Virus record (IMG/VR): IMGVR_UViG_3300028178_000003
Span: 1-54,708 of that record
Strand: one strand, 5' to 3'
DNA from: a virus
Length of the DNA: 54,708 nt
A program made the translations under genes and the position numbers. Every line of letters starts with the position of its first letter. Within the stretch, counting starts at the first letter, position 1. Of this stretch, positions 36,599 through 43,218 are shown one piece after another. Under the pieces are notes generated by a model. It searched no databases, was not told the DNA's origin, and worked only from the letters and a program-made list of their open reading frames with translations.

Positions 36599-36627
36599 TG
36601 TACTTTGCGTCGCAAATGTGATATAAT
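36599..36627 (+). promoter_or_regulatory. Early promoter P2
   Basis: TGTACT (36599-36604) and TATAAT (36622-36627) are 17 bases apart, with GGGAGAAATAAAC upstream, related to the box of the other promoters. It reads into the gene at 36686 through a leader containing a 9-bp hairpin. Confidence 0.65.
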
Positions 36628-36637
36628 ATATTTATAA

Positions 36638-36658
36638 ATGCGGTAGCTTCTACTGCAT
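36638..36658 (+). other. 5'-leader hairpin (P2 transcript)
   Basis: ATGCGGTAG, a CTT loop and CTACTGCAT form a 9-bp stem with a single G-U pair in its centre, close to the predicted start of the transcript. It has the same size and layout as the hairpins at 42016 and 44491. Confidence 0.6.
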
Positions 36659-36685
36659 ATCTTATTAAGCAGGGCTGGAGGAAAT

Positions 36686-37039
36686 ATGAAATTCACTGAA
36701 GCGTTGGCTGTAGAAGAACAGATCGTAGAAGCAGTGCAGCGAGGATGTAGCAGGCTGCGTGGAGAGATCACGAACTTGCAGAGGGCCTTACGTGACCTGA
36801 CAGATGATTATGCACGACTAAATGACCAGCACGACAGGATGGCGGACGCACGGGAATTGCTCATTCAATCCGCAGTTAATTGGTATGATGAGAGATACCC
36901 TGACCGCGGTGAACAGCTTAACACGGCTAGATGGTGTGATCTTTGGCAGAGCATCTCGCAGCCGCTGGAGATGGACGTACGAGCTGAGATGATTAAGCGA
37001 GGATGTAAGGTTGAACTGTGGCTTGGATTGGAGGAATAG
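36686..37039 (+). CDS. Small early protein (117 aa)
   Basis: The first 60 residues are a helix with heptad-like repeats (VEEQIVEAVQRGCSRLRGEI, NLQRALRDLTDDYARLND); the C-terminal half is mixed with Trp residues (NWYDERYPDRGE, CDLWQSISQPLE). It may dimerise through the coiled coil. It is the first gene of a P2-driven transcript, with GGAGGAAAT before the ATG, and its stop abuts the next ATG. No family was recognised. A host take-over or regulatory role would be usual for this position but is not shown. Confidence 0.55.
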   Translation: MKFTEALAVEEQIVEAVQRGCSRLRGEITNLQRALRDLTDDYARLNDQHDRMADARELLIQSAVNWYDERYPDRGEQLNTARWCDLWQSISQPLEMDVRAEMIKRGCKVELWLGLEE

Positions 37040-37207
37040 ATGAATATAACTATACGTCAAAACGGACGGTGTTATGATTACCGTATTGTTGAAGAGAATG
37101 CTGACAAATGTAAAGGATGCACTGACGAAGTTAGGGTGTATACACCGAGCTTCGCGTATCCTTGCTGTAAGGACATGACGTGTTATAAGAATCTACCGCA
37201 CGATTAA
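37040..37207 (+). CDS. Small Cys-rich protein (55 aa)
   Basis: A 55-residue protein with six Cys residues, arranged C-x10 to 13-C-x2-C-x16-CC-x4-C, which fits a zinc-binding fold or redox site. The ATG at 37040 directly follows the stop of the preceding gene, with GGAGGAAT upstream. It is short but well supported by context and by Shine-Dalgarno. A large hairpin follows its stop. No function is known. Confidence 0.6.
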   Translation: MNITIRQNGRCYDYRIVEENADKCKGCTDEVRVYTPSFAYPCCKDMTCYKNLPHD

Positions 37208-37213
37208 TGACAC

Positions 37214-37240
37214 CACGTGGTTGGGTAACCCAGCCACGTG
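37214..37240 (+). terminator. 13-bp hairpin after the Cys-rich gene
   Basis: CACGTGGTTGGGT and ACCCAGCCACGTG form a stem with one G-U pair and practically no loop, 6 bases after the stop of the small gene. It lacks a T-run, so it may be a stop for transcription, an RNA-end protection structure, or part of array copy B. Confidence 0.55.
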
Positions 37241-37342
37241 TGATAGTGTTTCCCGTCAGGCCCTGGGCCGTTTCAGGCCCGAATTCCAGTTAATATAGTA
37301 GACTCAGCCCGCCCAAAACACTATCACTCCGGCCCCGCGGGG
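37240..37342 (+). other. Structured array copy B
   Basis: GTGATAGTGTT (37240-37250) pairs with AACACTATCAC (37317-37327), enclosing an inner hairpin GGGCC-GTTTCA-GGCCC, and is followed by CCCCGCGGGG (37333-37342). Sequence GACTCAGCC...CCAAAACACTATCAC is shared with copy A. It looks like a structured RNA or binding element of unknown role. Confidence 0.6.
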
Positions 37343-37516
37343 TTGGAAATAGCATGGCCAGAGAGCACCTGGCACGAGCAATTAGGCCCATCCCGGTCCC
37401 GCATATGCGCTAAATGCAGGACCGGGGTTGTGCTATGCTGAGCTTTTTCAAAAAAAGTAAATACTCTTTTTGATGAGATGCACAAAGGGCTCAGTACGGG
37501 TCCGGCACGACAAAGC

Positions 37517-38035
37517 TAACTATTTGATTTTATTAGCTTTTGCTATTCAGTCTTAGTATACCTTTGCACATGCGCAGCTGTTTTATAGCTAAAAAGACCT
37601 GGAGATAGGCTGCTGAGGCATCCGGATTTCGATACTAGTTTCAGGAAAGACCGGTCGTGCCGGATGCGTGCCAAGAAATGCTCATTCCAGCATATTTACT
37701 CTTTTCGTAACTATTTGATTTTATTAGACTTATTTTTGCCGCCGACCAGAGTGTAAATGAAGAATTTCGCTGATTTTTACAAATTTAGTAAGTTCATTTT
37801 AACCTAACTATTTGTTTTTATTATATATTATTATATCTTAATGAGCGGAATGGAAAAATGAAAAGGTATTGGAAAAGTATAGCTAGTCCCTAAATGTAAA
37901 TAAGTGTTGGAAAACGCTCATTCGTCTAGCTTTCATTCGTTTTGATCAAAAAAGCTAATAAAATCAAATAGTTATGACCAAAATGAACTCATTGGCCAAT
38001 TATTTCAACTAGTTATAACTATTTGATTTTATTAG
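37517..38035. repeat. Five copies of a 20-bp repeat, one inverted
   Basis: TAACTATTTGATTTTATTAG occurs at 37517-37536, 37708-37727, 37805-37824 (two changes), 37955-37974 (inverted) and 38016-38035. Several copies are extended by AGCTTTT. Spacing is irregular (about 60-190 bases). It is likely a protein-binding or origin repeat. Confidence 0.75.
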
Positions 38036-38041
38036 CTTTTT
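37949..38041. repeat. 27-bp perfect inverted repeat
   Basis: Arms 37949-37975 and 38015-38041 are exact complements (ending GTTAT and starting ATAAC), separated by 39 bases. The arms include the 20-bp repeat. It could form a cruciform, or a strong RNA hairpin if transcribed. Confidence 0.75.
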
Positions 38042-38091
38042 ATTCGAACCGGGACACCCAATTTTTTATTAATATGCGGAAGAAATAATTG

Positions 38092-38120
38092 TTTACTTTT
38101 GCAGTGCTTTACGTTATAAT
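38092..38120 (+). promoter_or_regulatory. Early promoter P3
   Basis: TTTACT (38092-38097) and TATAAT (38115-38120) are 17 bases apart; upstream is GGAAGAAATAATTG, the family box. The transcript leader (38130-38171) can form a long, imperfect stem with an inner TCAAGA/TCTTGA hairpin. Confidence 0.75.
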
Positions 38121-38198
38121 ATATTTAAAGATTGTGAGAGGCATCAAGATTGTCTTGAAGTTCCCGCAATCATTAACACATTAAGCTGGAGGTCCAAC

Positions 38199-38921
38199 AT
38201 GGCAAAGAAACAATCAGTAAAGAATGTGGCAAGTGTAGAAGCTCCGATTAATCAGGAGATTCGGTTGGCTGAAACGAAGCCTGGTGAGATTGAAAAGCTT
38301 GAAGCCGAACTCTCTCTGGCCGAAGAGACTAATCTTAACCAGGAAGAGTCTCTGCGTCGCCAGGAAGCTGAGCTCACGTTTCTTCGGGCGCGTGACGGTT
38401 TCTGGCTTGACCAGATGATTCCAATCAATGATGTTTATGGCACGGACGATGCATTCAAAGCCGCGCCGATTAGCTTCCTGTTCAGCATAACCCAGGACAT
38501 GGAACAGCTTATCCACAAACTCATGGACGAACTCAAAACCCGCACTGCGCAACCGCAGCAGATGACTAGTACACTCCGCGGCGCAAGCCGCAAGGAACAG
38601 ATCTTGGCGGTTCTGTGTCCCAACAATATCGTTCCTGGTCCTCCGGTCACGATCAGTGAACTGGCCATCGCGGCGGGCACGAACAACAAGAACATCAGTT
38701 CCATTCTCACCGCAGTCCGTGACATGGGCTACTCCATCGCGACGGATGAGTATGGCCGAAAATACGTCACGGCGTACAATCCAGGCGAATCCGCCAAAGG
38801 CGTAAGTCATGGATCCTCCAACTCTGTCAAATCGGCACCTGTAACCACAATTACTCCTGACCAGTTTATTAGCTCAATTGTGAAGCGTTCCACTGACGGT
38901 ACGATCACGAAGATCAGCTAA
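38199..38921 (+). CDS. Coiled-coil plus winged-helix protein (240 aa)
   Basis: Residues about 25-70 are a Glu/Leu-rich coiled coil (GEIEKLEAELSLAEETNLNQ) and residues about 128-185 a winged helix: SRKEQILAVLC, TISELAIAAGTNNKNISSIL, VRDMGYSIATDEYGRKYV. The C-terminal 50 residues are Ser/Thr-rich. The build is the same as the 131-aa protein at 36016, with a longer linker. GGAGG precedes the ATG, and it is led by promoter P3. A hairpin carrying two motif-like sites follows its stop. A DNA-binding regulator is inferred. Confidence 0.65.
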   Translation: MAKKQSVKNVASVEAPINQEIRLAETKPGEIEKLEAELSLAEETNLNQEESLRRQEAELTFLRARDGFWLDQMIPINDVYGTDDAFKAAPISFLFSITQDMEQLIHKLMDELKTRTAQPQQMTSTLRGASRKEQILAVLCPNNIVPGPPVTISELAIAAGTNNKNISSILTAVRDMGYSIATDEYGRKYVTAYNPGESAKGVSHGSSNSVKSAPVTTITPDQFISSIVKRSTDGTITKIS

Positions 38922-38927
38922 ATCAAT

Positions 38928-38964
38928 CACCTCTCTGGCCATCCCATCGTTGGCCGGAGAGGTG
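38928..38964 (+). other. 13-bp hairpin made of the 10-bp motif
   Basis: CACCTCTCTGGCC and GGCCGGAGAGGTG form a 13-bp stem (one G-U pair) with an 11-base loop, 7 bases after the stop of the gene at 38199. No T-run follows. It contains the dispersed motif in one arm and a one-base variant in the other. Confidence 0.6.
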
Positions 38965-38981
38965 CATTTACTGGAGGTACT

Positions 38982-39209
38982 ATGCCAAACCAATTTGATA
39001 TAACCAAAGCCGTCATTAAGAAACTATGCATACCAGGACGTCCGATCACGTTCCATGACCTACATACAGCTGGAGCCCGATGCATCATGACATGCACCAA
39101 GCTGATAGAAGAAGAAGGCCATAAGTTCTATATCCATATTGACAAGGCCTTTTGGTGGGGTTCCACAATCACTAAATTAGACCGCAAAGAAATAGGGGGA
39201 CCACTATGA
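38982..39209 (+). CDS. Small early protein (75 aa)
   Basis: A short protein with mixed charge and two Cys residues (GARCIMTCTKLIEE), probably alpha/beta, with aromatic VKKLCIPGRP-like start. Its stop overlaps the next start (ATGA), so the two are coupled. The ATG follows GGAGG by the usual spacing. No family was recognised. It is in an operon between the winged-helix protein and the primase gene. Confidence 0.55.
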   Translation: MPNQFDITKAVIKKLCIPGRPITFHDLHTAGARCIMTCTKLIEEEGHKFYIHIDKAFWWGSTITKLDRKEIGGPL

Positions 39210-39538
39210 ACCTCGAATCTGAAAGCCTTATAGCCACAATGAATACACAAGACCAGTCCTCTCTGGTCACGAAGGAATCATACGAATACTACTTCCGACA
39301 TATTATGACCCAACCACAACGAATCAAAATGCTGCGAGACTCAGCTGACCAATTGCAGTCACAGCTTTACACCGTTGAACAACAGATGGACGAACATGAC
39401 AAAAGTATGCCTGAACATGATCCTGCAAACCGTACAGCCCTACGTAACCGGTACAATGTACTGATGGCCAAACGGCATAACCTGCTTGACCATATGCGCA
39501 AGATCTATCTTCACCTTACTTCATTGGATGCTGGATAA
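39206..39538 (+). CDS. Small helical early protein (110 aa)
   Basis: A helical protein: RHIMTQPQRIKMLRDSADQL, QLYTVEQQMDEHDKSM and RYNVLMAKRHNLLDHMRKIY. It has no membrane part or enzyme motif. The start overlaps the preceding stop by four bases; a GGGGGA lies upstream. It is last of the P3 transcript unless transcription continues into the primase. Function unknown. Confidence 0.55.
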   Translation: MNLESESLIATMNTQDQSSLVTKESYEYYFRHIMTQPQRIKMLRDSADQLQSQLYTVEQQMDEHDKSMPEHDPANRTALRNRYNVLMAKRHNLLDHMRKIYLHLTSLDAG

Positions 39539-39573
39539 TCCAGTTTTATTTTATCGTGCGGAGAAAATAAGTG

Positions 39574-39602
39574 TTTACTTCGTGCTCAAACCATGCTATA
39601 GT
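39574..39602 (+). promoter_or_regulatory. Early promoter P4 (primase)
   Basis: TTTACT (39574-39579) and TATAGT (39597-39602) are separated by 17 bases, with GGAGAAAATAAGTG upstream. The possible GTG start at 39571 lies inside this promoter, so the coding region must begin later. Confidence 0.75.
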
Positions 39603-39646
39603 AATAATTAAGTGTGGTTCAATTGGTGATACGGTTTCTTCAACCC

Positions 39647-39678
39647 GCCCGCTACACTCTGGCCAGAGTGTAGTGGGC
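39647..39678 (+). promoter_or_regulatory. 32-bp palindrome in the primase leader
   Basis: A 22-bp perfect palindrome (39652-39673, CTACACTCTGG and its complement) extends to 32 bp with one imperfect pair. Its centre is CTCTGGCCAGAG, closely related to the dispersed motif. It lies between promoter P4 and the primase start, where an operator or an attenuating hairpin could act. Confidence 0.7.
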
Positions 39679-39738
39679 ATACCTGTTCTCATCGATCCTA
39701 CTGCGCATAACCGTATAACCAAGAAGGACATCAAGCCC

Positions 39739-41961
39739 ATGCCACAAGCAGAATCAGGCCTAATTTCCGTGTCCACAGAATCTTTTCCTCAAGCTTTACT
39801 CTCCGAACCCTACTGGCTATATTGGCAACCTGAATGGTCAGAAGCCCGCAATAAGTATATCAAGGTACCACTCCACAAGTCTTGGCAAACCCAACGTCAT
39901 CAGTTCTCCCAGCTCCCGCAACCCCGCCAGTCCGGTCATGGCTACGGCTTTATCTATTCCGCTGAACACGACTATATCTGCATAGACGTAGATGACGGAC
40001 GGCCAATCAACGCGAGACTCGTAGAGCGCCTCAAATCATACTCAGAATGGTCTCCCTCTGGTCAAGGCGCGCATGTCATCGTCAGGACTACAGACAAACA
40101 AGCACTTATAGCCGCATTTGGTAATGCAGTGCATAATAATACTGAGAAGCGTGATCTTTATATCTCGACTGGATATGTTACTATCACAGGCCGGTTGCTA
40201 CCAATGTTCAGTAACCACGCTCTACGAACAATACCCGCTGACGAGTTAATAGAGATACTTAGTCCACATTTCAGAATGCTAGCGTCTACATCTATATCTA
40301 CATCTAATGCTCAGGTACTTAGTTTCCCCCCTAAACCCGCTAAAAAAGACTCTTCTGAACCAACTTTCTCTAAACAGCTTATTGATAAAGTCTTAACAGC
40401 ATTACCAGTTAAGTACTTACCTACTAATGCTTTTACAGACTTTCCAATTATAGACTTAGATACTCCCACTCCGCCGGAATCCCGTGATGCGTGGCTGACT
40501 GTGGGACAAGCCCTACATAACATTAGCAATGACTTAACCAGCTATGTCGTATGGAGTAAATGGTCAGAGCAAGGTGACAAGTATGACCCGGATGCAACAT
40601 ACGCGACATGGCGGTCCTTTAATACAGGCCCCAACGGGGGATGTACGTCTAATAATATCACCTTCGCTACCGTCTTAAAGTTATATTACGCGCAGAGACC
40701 ACAATATATAGACTTTACAGGTGAGCCACCGAGACTTGTACCTTCACTCGACAACATCAAGATATACATTGCGCATGCTAAAATAACTGGGCGATATAAC
40801 ACTGTAACTAACAACCTTGAGATACAACTGCCACCCAAACTGTACTCTCTCCTGGGCACTACAGACGTTAAGGCTGTATCTTATGTCGTCGACTCAGAGA
40901 TGATGAAGCATGGTACGCGGGATGGGGCTGTCAGACACAAGGCCAGAGAGATACTCGTGGCGCAGGCGTCACAAAACATCTATAACCCAATCGTCGAGTA
41001 TTTTACTAAGACACTCATACCTTGGGATAAGCGATCCCGTATACCTGAGCTTATGACAACGATCGACTGCCAAGCTAAGGACCTTCTACAATACACAACC
41101 TATGTCCGTAAATGGCTAATCCAGGTCATGGCCGCGGTGTTCACTACGCCTGACCAACCTAACCGGCTAAACAATGTACTTATCTTACAAGGTGAACAAG
41201 GTGTTGGCAAGACAAACTGGGTTGAGTCACTCTTCCCACCCGACTTACGTAATTACTGTGTTGGTAGCAAGTCAGTAAACATGTCACAATTCAGAAATGA
41301 CATGGTCAAACTTGGTATGGAGTTAACCAATACACTCATCTGTAATATAAATGAGATTGACACAGTCTTTTCACCTAAGACCTATTCTGAGTTCAAACAG
41401 TTCCTGGATAAAACAGTGGATAAAGTCGTGCTACCGTATGGTGCAACCGCAACTGACGTACTCAGACGTACTGTGTTTATCGGCTCCACTAACAAGTACG
41501 AACTGTTTACAGACGCGACGGGTAACAGACGATTTATGCTCATCAATGCGATGTCATATGACTTTAAGCATACCATCGACCTTAACCAACTATGGGCTGA
41601 GGCGTATTACTACTACAAACAAGGCGAGGCATGGTGGCTTGAGGACAAAGTAGTCTTAAGCCAGCAACGAGAAACAAATGATTCAGCCCTAACAGGTATA
41701 GATGAGTCATTGCTAGACCAGCTTAACAATATGTTTGATGCAGACGATAAAAAGGTAGGAAACTGGGATACCTATACTTTCCCACGCGTCAAAGCGTTAC
41801 TCAGTTTAAATATCCGACCTAATACTCAAGAGTTTTACATGGCTAAAAGGACTATCACCCAGTGGCTCAAGGTTATAGCACCAAGTCACTCTCTGGTCAA
41901 GATACCTAAGCATCAAGGAACACCCTGGTCATGCAAATTACCACCTTTGAAACTTGAGTAA
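39739..41961 (+). CDS. Primase/helicase (primase-polymerase N-terminus, VirE-type ATPase)
   Basis: 740 residues from ATG 39739, which has AAGGA upstream; longer in-frame starts overlap the promoter. Residues about 10-165 look like an archaeo-eukaryotic primase-polymerase: IYSAEHDYICIDVDDG near 75-87 and RDLYISTGYVTITG near 138-151. Residues about 240-300 resemble a PriCT primase C-terminal region (WLTVGQALHNISND). The C-terminal half is a superfamily 3-type VirE ATPase: Walker A GEQGVGKT (about 485-492), LICNINEID (Walker B-like), TVFIGSTNKYELF and GNRRFMLI, with the arginine pair. Together it can unwind and prime DNA at the fork and so works with the polymerase and ssDNA-binding protein. Confidence 0.8.
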   Translation: MPQAESGLISVSTESFPQALLSEPYWLYWQPEWSEARNKYIKVPLHKSWQTQRHQFSQLPQPRQSGHGYGFIYSAEHDYICIDVDDGRPINARLVERLKSYSEWSPSGQGAHVIVRTTDKQALIAAFGNAVHNNTEKRDLYISTGYVTITGRLLPMFSNHALRTIPADELIEILSPHFRMLASTSISTSNAQVLSFPPKPAKKDSSEPTFSKQLIDKVLTALPVKYLPTNAFTDFPIIDLDTPTPPESRDAWLTVGQALHNISNDLTSYVVWSKWSEQGDKYDPDATYATWRSFNTGPNGGCTSNNITFATVLKLYYAQRPQYIDFTGEPPRLVPSLDNIKIYIAHAKITGRYNTVTNNLEIQLPPKLYSLLGTTDVKAVSYVVDSEMMKHGTRDGAVRHKAREILVAQASQNIYNPIVEYFTKTLIPWDKRSRIPELMTTIDCQAKDLLQYTTYVRKWLIQVMAAVFTTPDQPNRLNNVLILQGEQGVGKTNWVESLFPPDLRNYCVGSKSVNMSQFRNDMVKLGMELTNTLICNINEIDTVFSPKTYSEFKQFLDKTVDKVVLPYGATATDVLRRTVFIGSTNKYELFTDATGNRRFMLINAMSYDFKHTIDLNQLWAEAYYYYKQGEAWWLEDKVVLSQQRETNDSALTGIDESLLDQLNNMFDADDKKVGNWDTYTFPRVKALLSLNIRPNTQEFYMAKRTITQWLKVIAPSHSLVKIPKHQGTPWSCKLPPLKLE

Positions 41962-41979
41962 TCGCAGGAAAAATAAGTG

Positions 41980-42008
41980 TTTACTTTTGCAATGCAATGT
42001 GTTATAAT
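41980..42008 (+). promoter_or_regulatory. Early promoter P5
   Basis: TTTACT (41980-41985) and TATAAT (42003-42008) are 17 bases apart. Upstream is GGAAAAATAAGTG. It is almost identical to P7 over 28 bases. Confidence 0.8.
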
Positions 42009-42015
42009 ATATTTA

Positions 42016-42036
42016 ATGATTGAGTTTCTCAGTCAT
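42016..42036 (+). other. 5'-leader hairpin (P5 transcript)
   Basis: ATGATTGAG, loop TTT and CTCAGTCAT form a 9-bp stem with a central U-G pair, immediately at the predicted transcript start. Confidence 0.65.
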
Positions 42037-42055
42037 CATTTAGCTGGAGGTTATT

Positions 42056-42277
42056 ATGACACAGAAAAAATGGCATGGCGATCATACCAAATGTGACTTA
42101 TGCGCAAATCAGTTCATGGATATCCCATGGTTCGCAGATGCAAAAGTCCTATTTAATGGTCGACGTTGCTGGGCACTTGTCTGCCCCGAATGTCACGCAA
42201 AATATACGAGTGGTACGTTCGGACTTGGTATTGGCCAGAAATACGATGCATCAACCAAAGTCAAAATTGAAGGCTGA
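42056..42277 (+). CDS. Small zinc-ribbon-like protein (73 aa)
   Basis: CDLCANQF near residue 13 and CPECHAKY near residue 45 form two CxxC knuckles, likely to bind zinc. The rest is short and neutral. It is the first gene of the P5 transcript; AGCTGGAGG precedes its ATG. A role as a small regulator or adaptor is plausible but not shown. Confidence 0.6.
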   Translation: MTQKKWHGDHTKCDLCANQFMDIPWFADAKVLFNGRRCWALVCPECHAKYTSGTFGLGIGQKYDASTKVKIEG

Positions 42278-42282
42278 GTCCC

Positions 42283-42741
42283 ATGAAAGAAATACAACTT
42301 ACTAAAGGCTTTGTTGCACAAGTCGACAATGAAGATTATACACACTTGTCACAGTTTAAATGGCATGAAGGACAAGGTTATGCAGTACGTAATATAACTA
42401 ACCCTAACGGCACACAATCTCAACGTCTCATGCATCATGAGTTATTGCCTGGAGTTAAAGTTGACCACAAAGATGGTAATAGCTTTAATAATTGCCGGCA
42501 TAACTTAAGGCCATGTACAGTTCAGCAGAATGCTTGGAATAGCAAACAGACTCCAGGTATCTCAGGGTTCCGAGGTGTGACAAAAAACGGCGATAAATGG
42601 CAAGCAAAATTAGCGTGTGGCACGAAGCCAAAATATTTAGGTACATACGCTACAGCTGAATTAGCCGCTCATGTATATGATGCGTATATACTAGAACAAC
42701 GAGGTGAATTTGCAGTACTAAATTTTCCAAAGGAGGGTTAA
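42283..42741 (+). CDS. HNH homing endonuclease with AP2 domain (152 aa)
   Basis: N-terminal half (about residues 10-85) is an HNH-type nuclease of the phage type: QRLMHHELLPGVKVDHKDGNSFNN with RHNLRPCT. The C-terminal part is an AP2 DNA-binding domain: SGFRGVTKNGDKWQAKLACG and YLGTYATAELAAHVYDAY. Such HNH-AP2 proteins are selfish homing endonucleases that copy themselves into related phages. It stands alone between unrelated small genes, a usual insertion pattern, and lacks introns. Its codon use is similar to its neighbours. Confidence 0.8.
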   Translation: MKEIQLTKGFVAQVDNEDYTHLSQFKWHEGQGYAVRNITNPNGTQSQRLMHHELLPGVKVDHKDGNSFNNCRHNLRPCTVQQNAWNSKQTPGISGFRGVTKNGDKWQAKLACGTKPKYLGTYATAELAAHVYDAYILEQRGEFAVLNFPKEG

Positions 42742-42742
42742 A

Positions 42743-43027
42743 ATGAATCTTAAGTACGTAGGTGGATATCTGACAAGAGATGGCAAGTTCCACGTAGACC
42801 GCGAACTTGCTGAATTGCATGACGCAAAACTCGAGTTTATTGAGATGTACGACAAGTCAGGGCATGGGTTAATGTGTACAGACGATACAGATACAATGAT
42901 TTGTACTGTCCCGCCAGAAAATATTCATGCCTGGATCACCAGTATGCCTGATCATGTTCTTCAGCAATTCAAAGCGATGGTAAAAGATATTAATTACACT
43001 CCAATGGAAAAGGACGATGACGAATGA
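42743..43027 (+). CDS. Small early protein (94 aa)
   Basis: A short acidic protein (IEMYDKSGHG, FKAMVKDINYTPMEKDDDE) with one Cys; no domain recognised. AAGGAGGG lies before the ATG. Its stop overlaps the next start (ATGA type). It sits between the HNH-AP2 gene and a coupled small gene, within the same transcript. Function unknown. Confidence 0.55.
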   Translation: MNLKYVGGYLTRDGKFHVDRELAELHDAKLEFIEMYDKSGHGLMCTDDTDTMICTVPPENIHAWITSMPDHVLQQFKAMVKDINYTPMEKDDDE

Positions 43028-43218
43028 CCCCTGAGCTTTGTACTGTGACACCTGAGCGGCATTACCTGCAGTTTGAAACTGCTCAATACGACAAGAGTGC
43101 AGTCTATAAACAGTTTTTAGAAATCATGCCGACTGCGAAGCTTAAAAAACTTTCACTTGCGTCACCAACATTGTGGCTTATCGAGCTGCAGGAACCGTGG
43201 AAAGGAACTCCAATATGA
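43024..43218 (+). CDS. Small early protein (64 aa)
   Basis: A short neutral protein coupled by overlap (start at 43024 within the preceding stop) and overlapping the next gene by four bases. It has no recognisable motif. Its value as a gene rests on the tight overlaps on both sides. Confidence 0.5.
   Translation: MTPELCTVTPERHYLQFETAQYDKSAVYKQFLEIMPTAKLKKLSLASPTLWLIELQEPWKGTPI

Larger units (their letters stand above)
37208..38198. other. Intergenic region with structured elements (991 bases)
   Basis: No gene is supported. It contains: a 13-bp-stem hairpin (37214-37240), array copy B (37240-37342), a copy of the dispersed 10-mer (37356-37365), a stretch resembling half of the CTTCAAAAAGAGTAAA motif (about 37446-37475), five copies of a 20-bp repeat (37517-38035), a 27-bp perfect inverted repeat (37949-37975 with 38015-38041), and promoter P3 with a leader hairpin. 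The concentration of repeats suggests an origin or a regulatory hub. Confidence 0.7.

Noticed and set aside
36169-36771. 200-codon minus-strand frame across the early intergenic region
   Set aside because: It runs through a perfect hairpin, promoter P2 and its leader, and no ribosome site is present.
36419-37342. tRNA genes or tmRNA
   Set aside because: The stems do not give a cloverleaf and no CCA end or anticodon arm is seen.
39571-39738. GTG start for the primase at 39571
   Set aside because: It lies within promoter P4 and would put the start upstream of the transcript; no ribosome site is near. ATG 39739 with AAGGA upstream was taken.
43173-43214. Earlier ATG for the DUF2800 gene
   Set aside because: No ribosome site; the ATG at 43215 overlaps the preceding stop and the conserved family start follows it.
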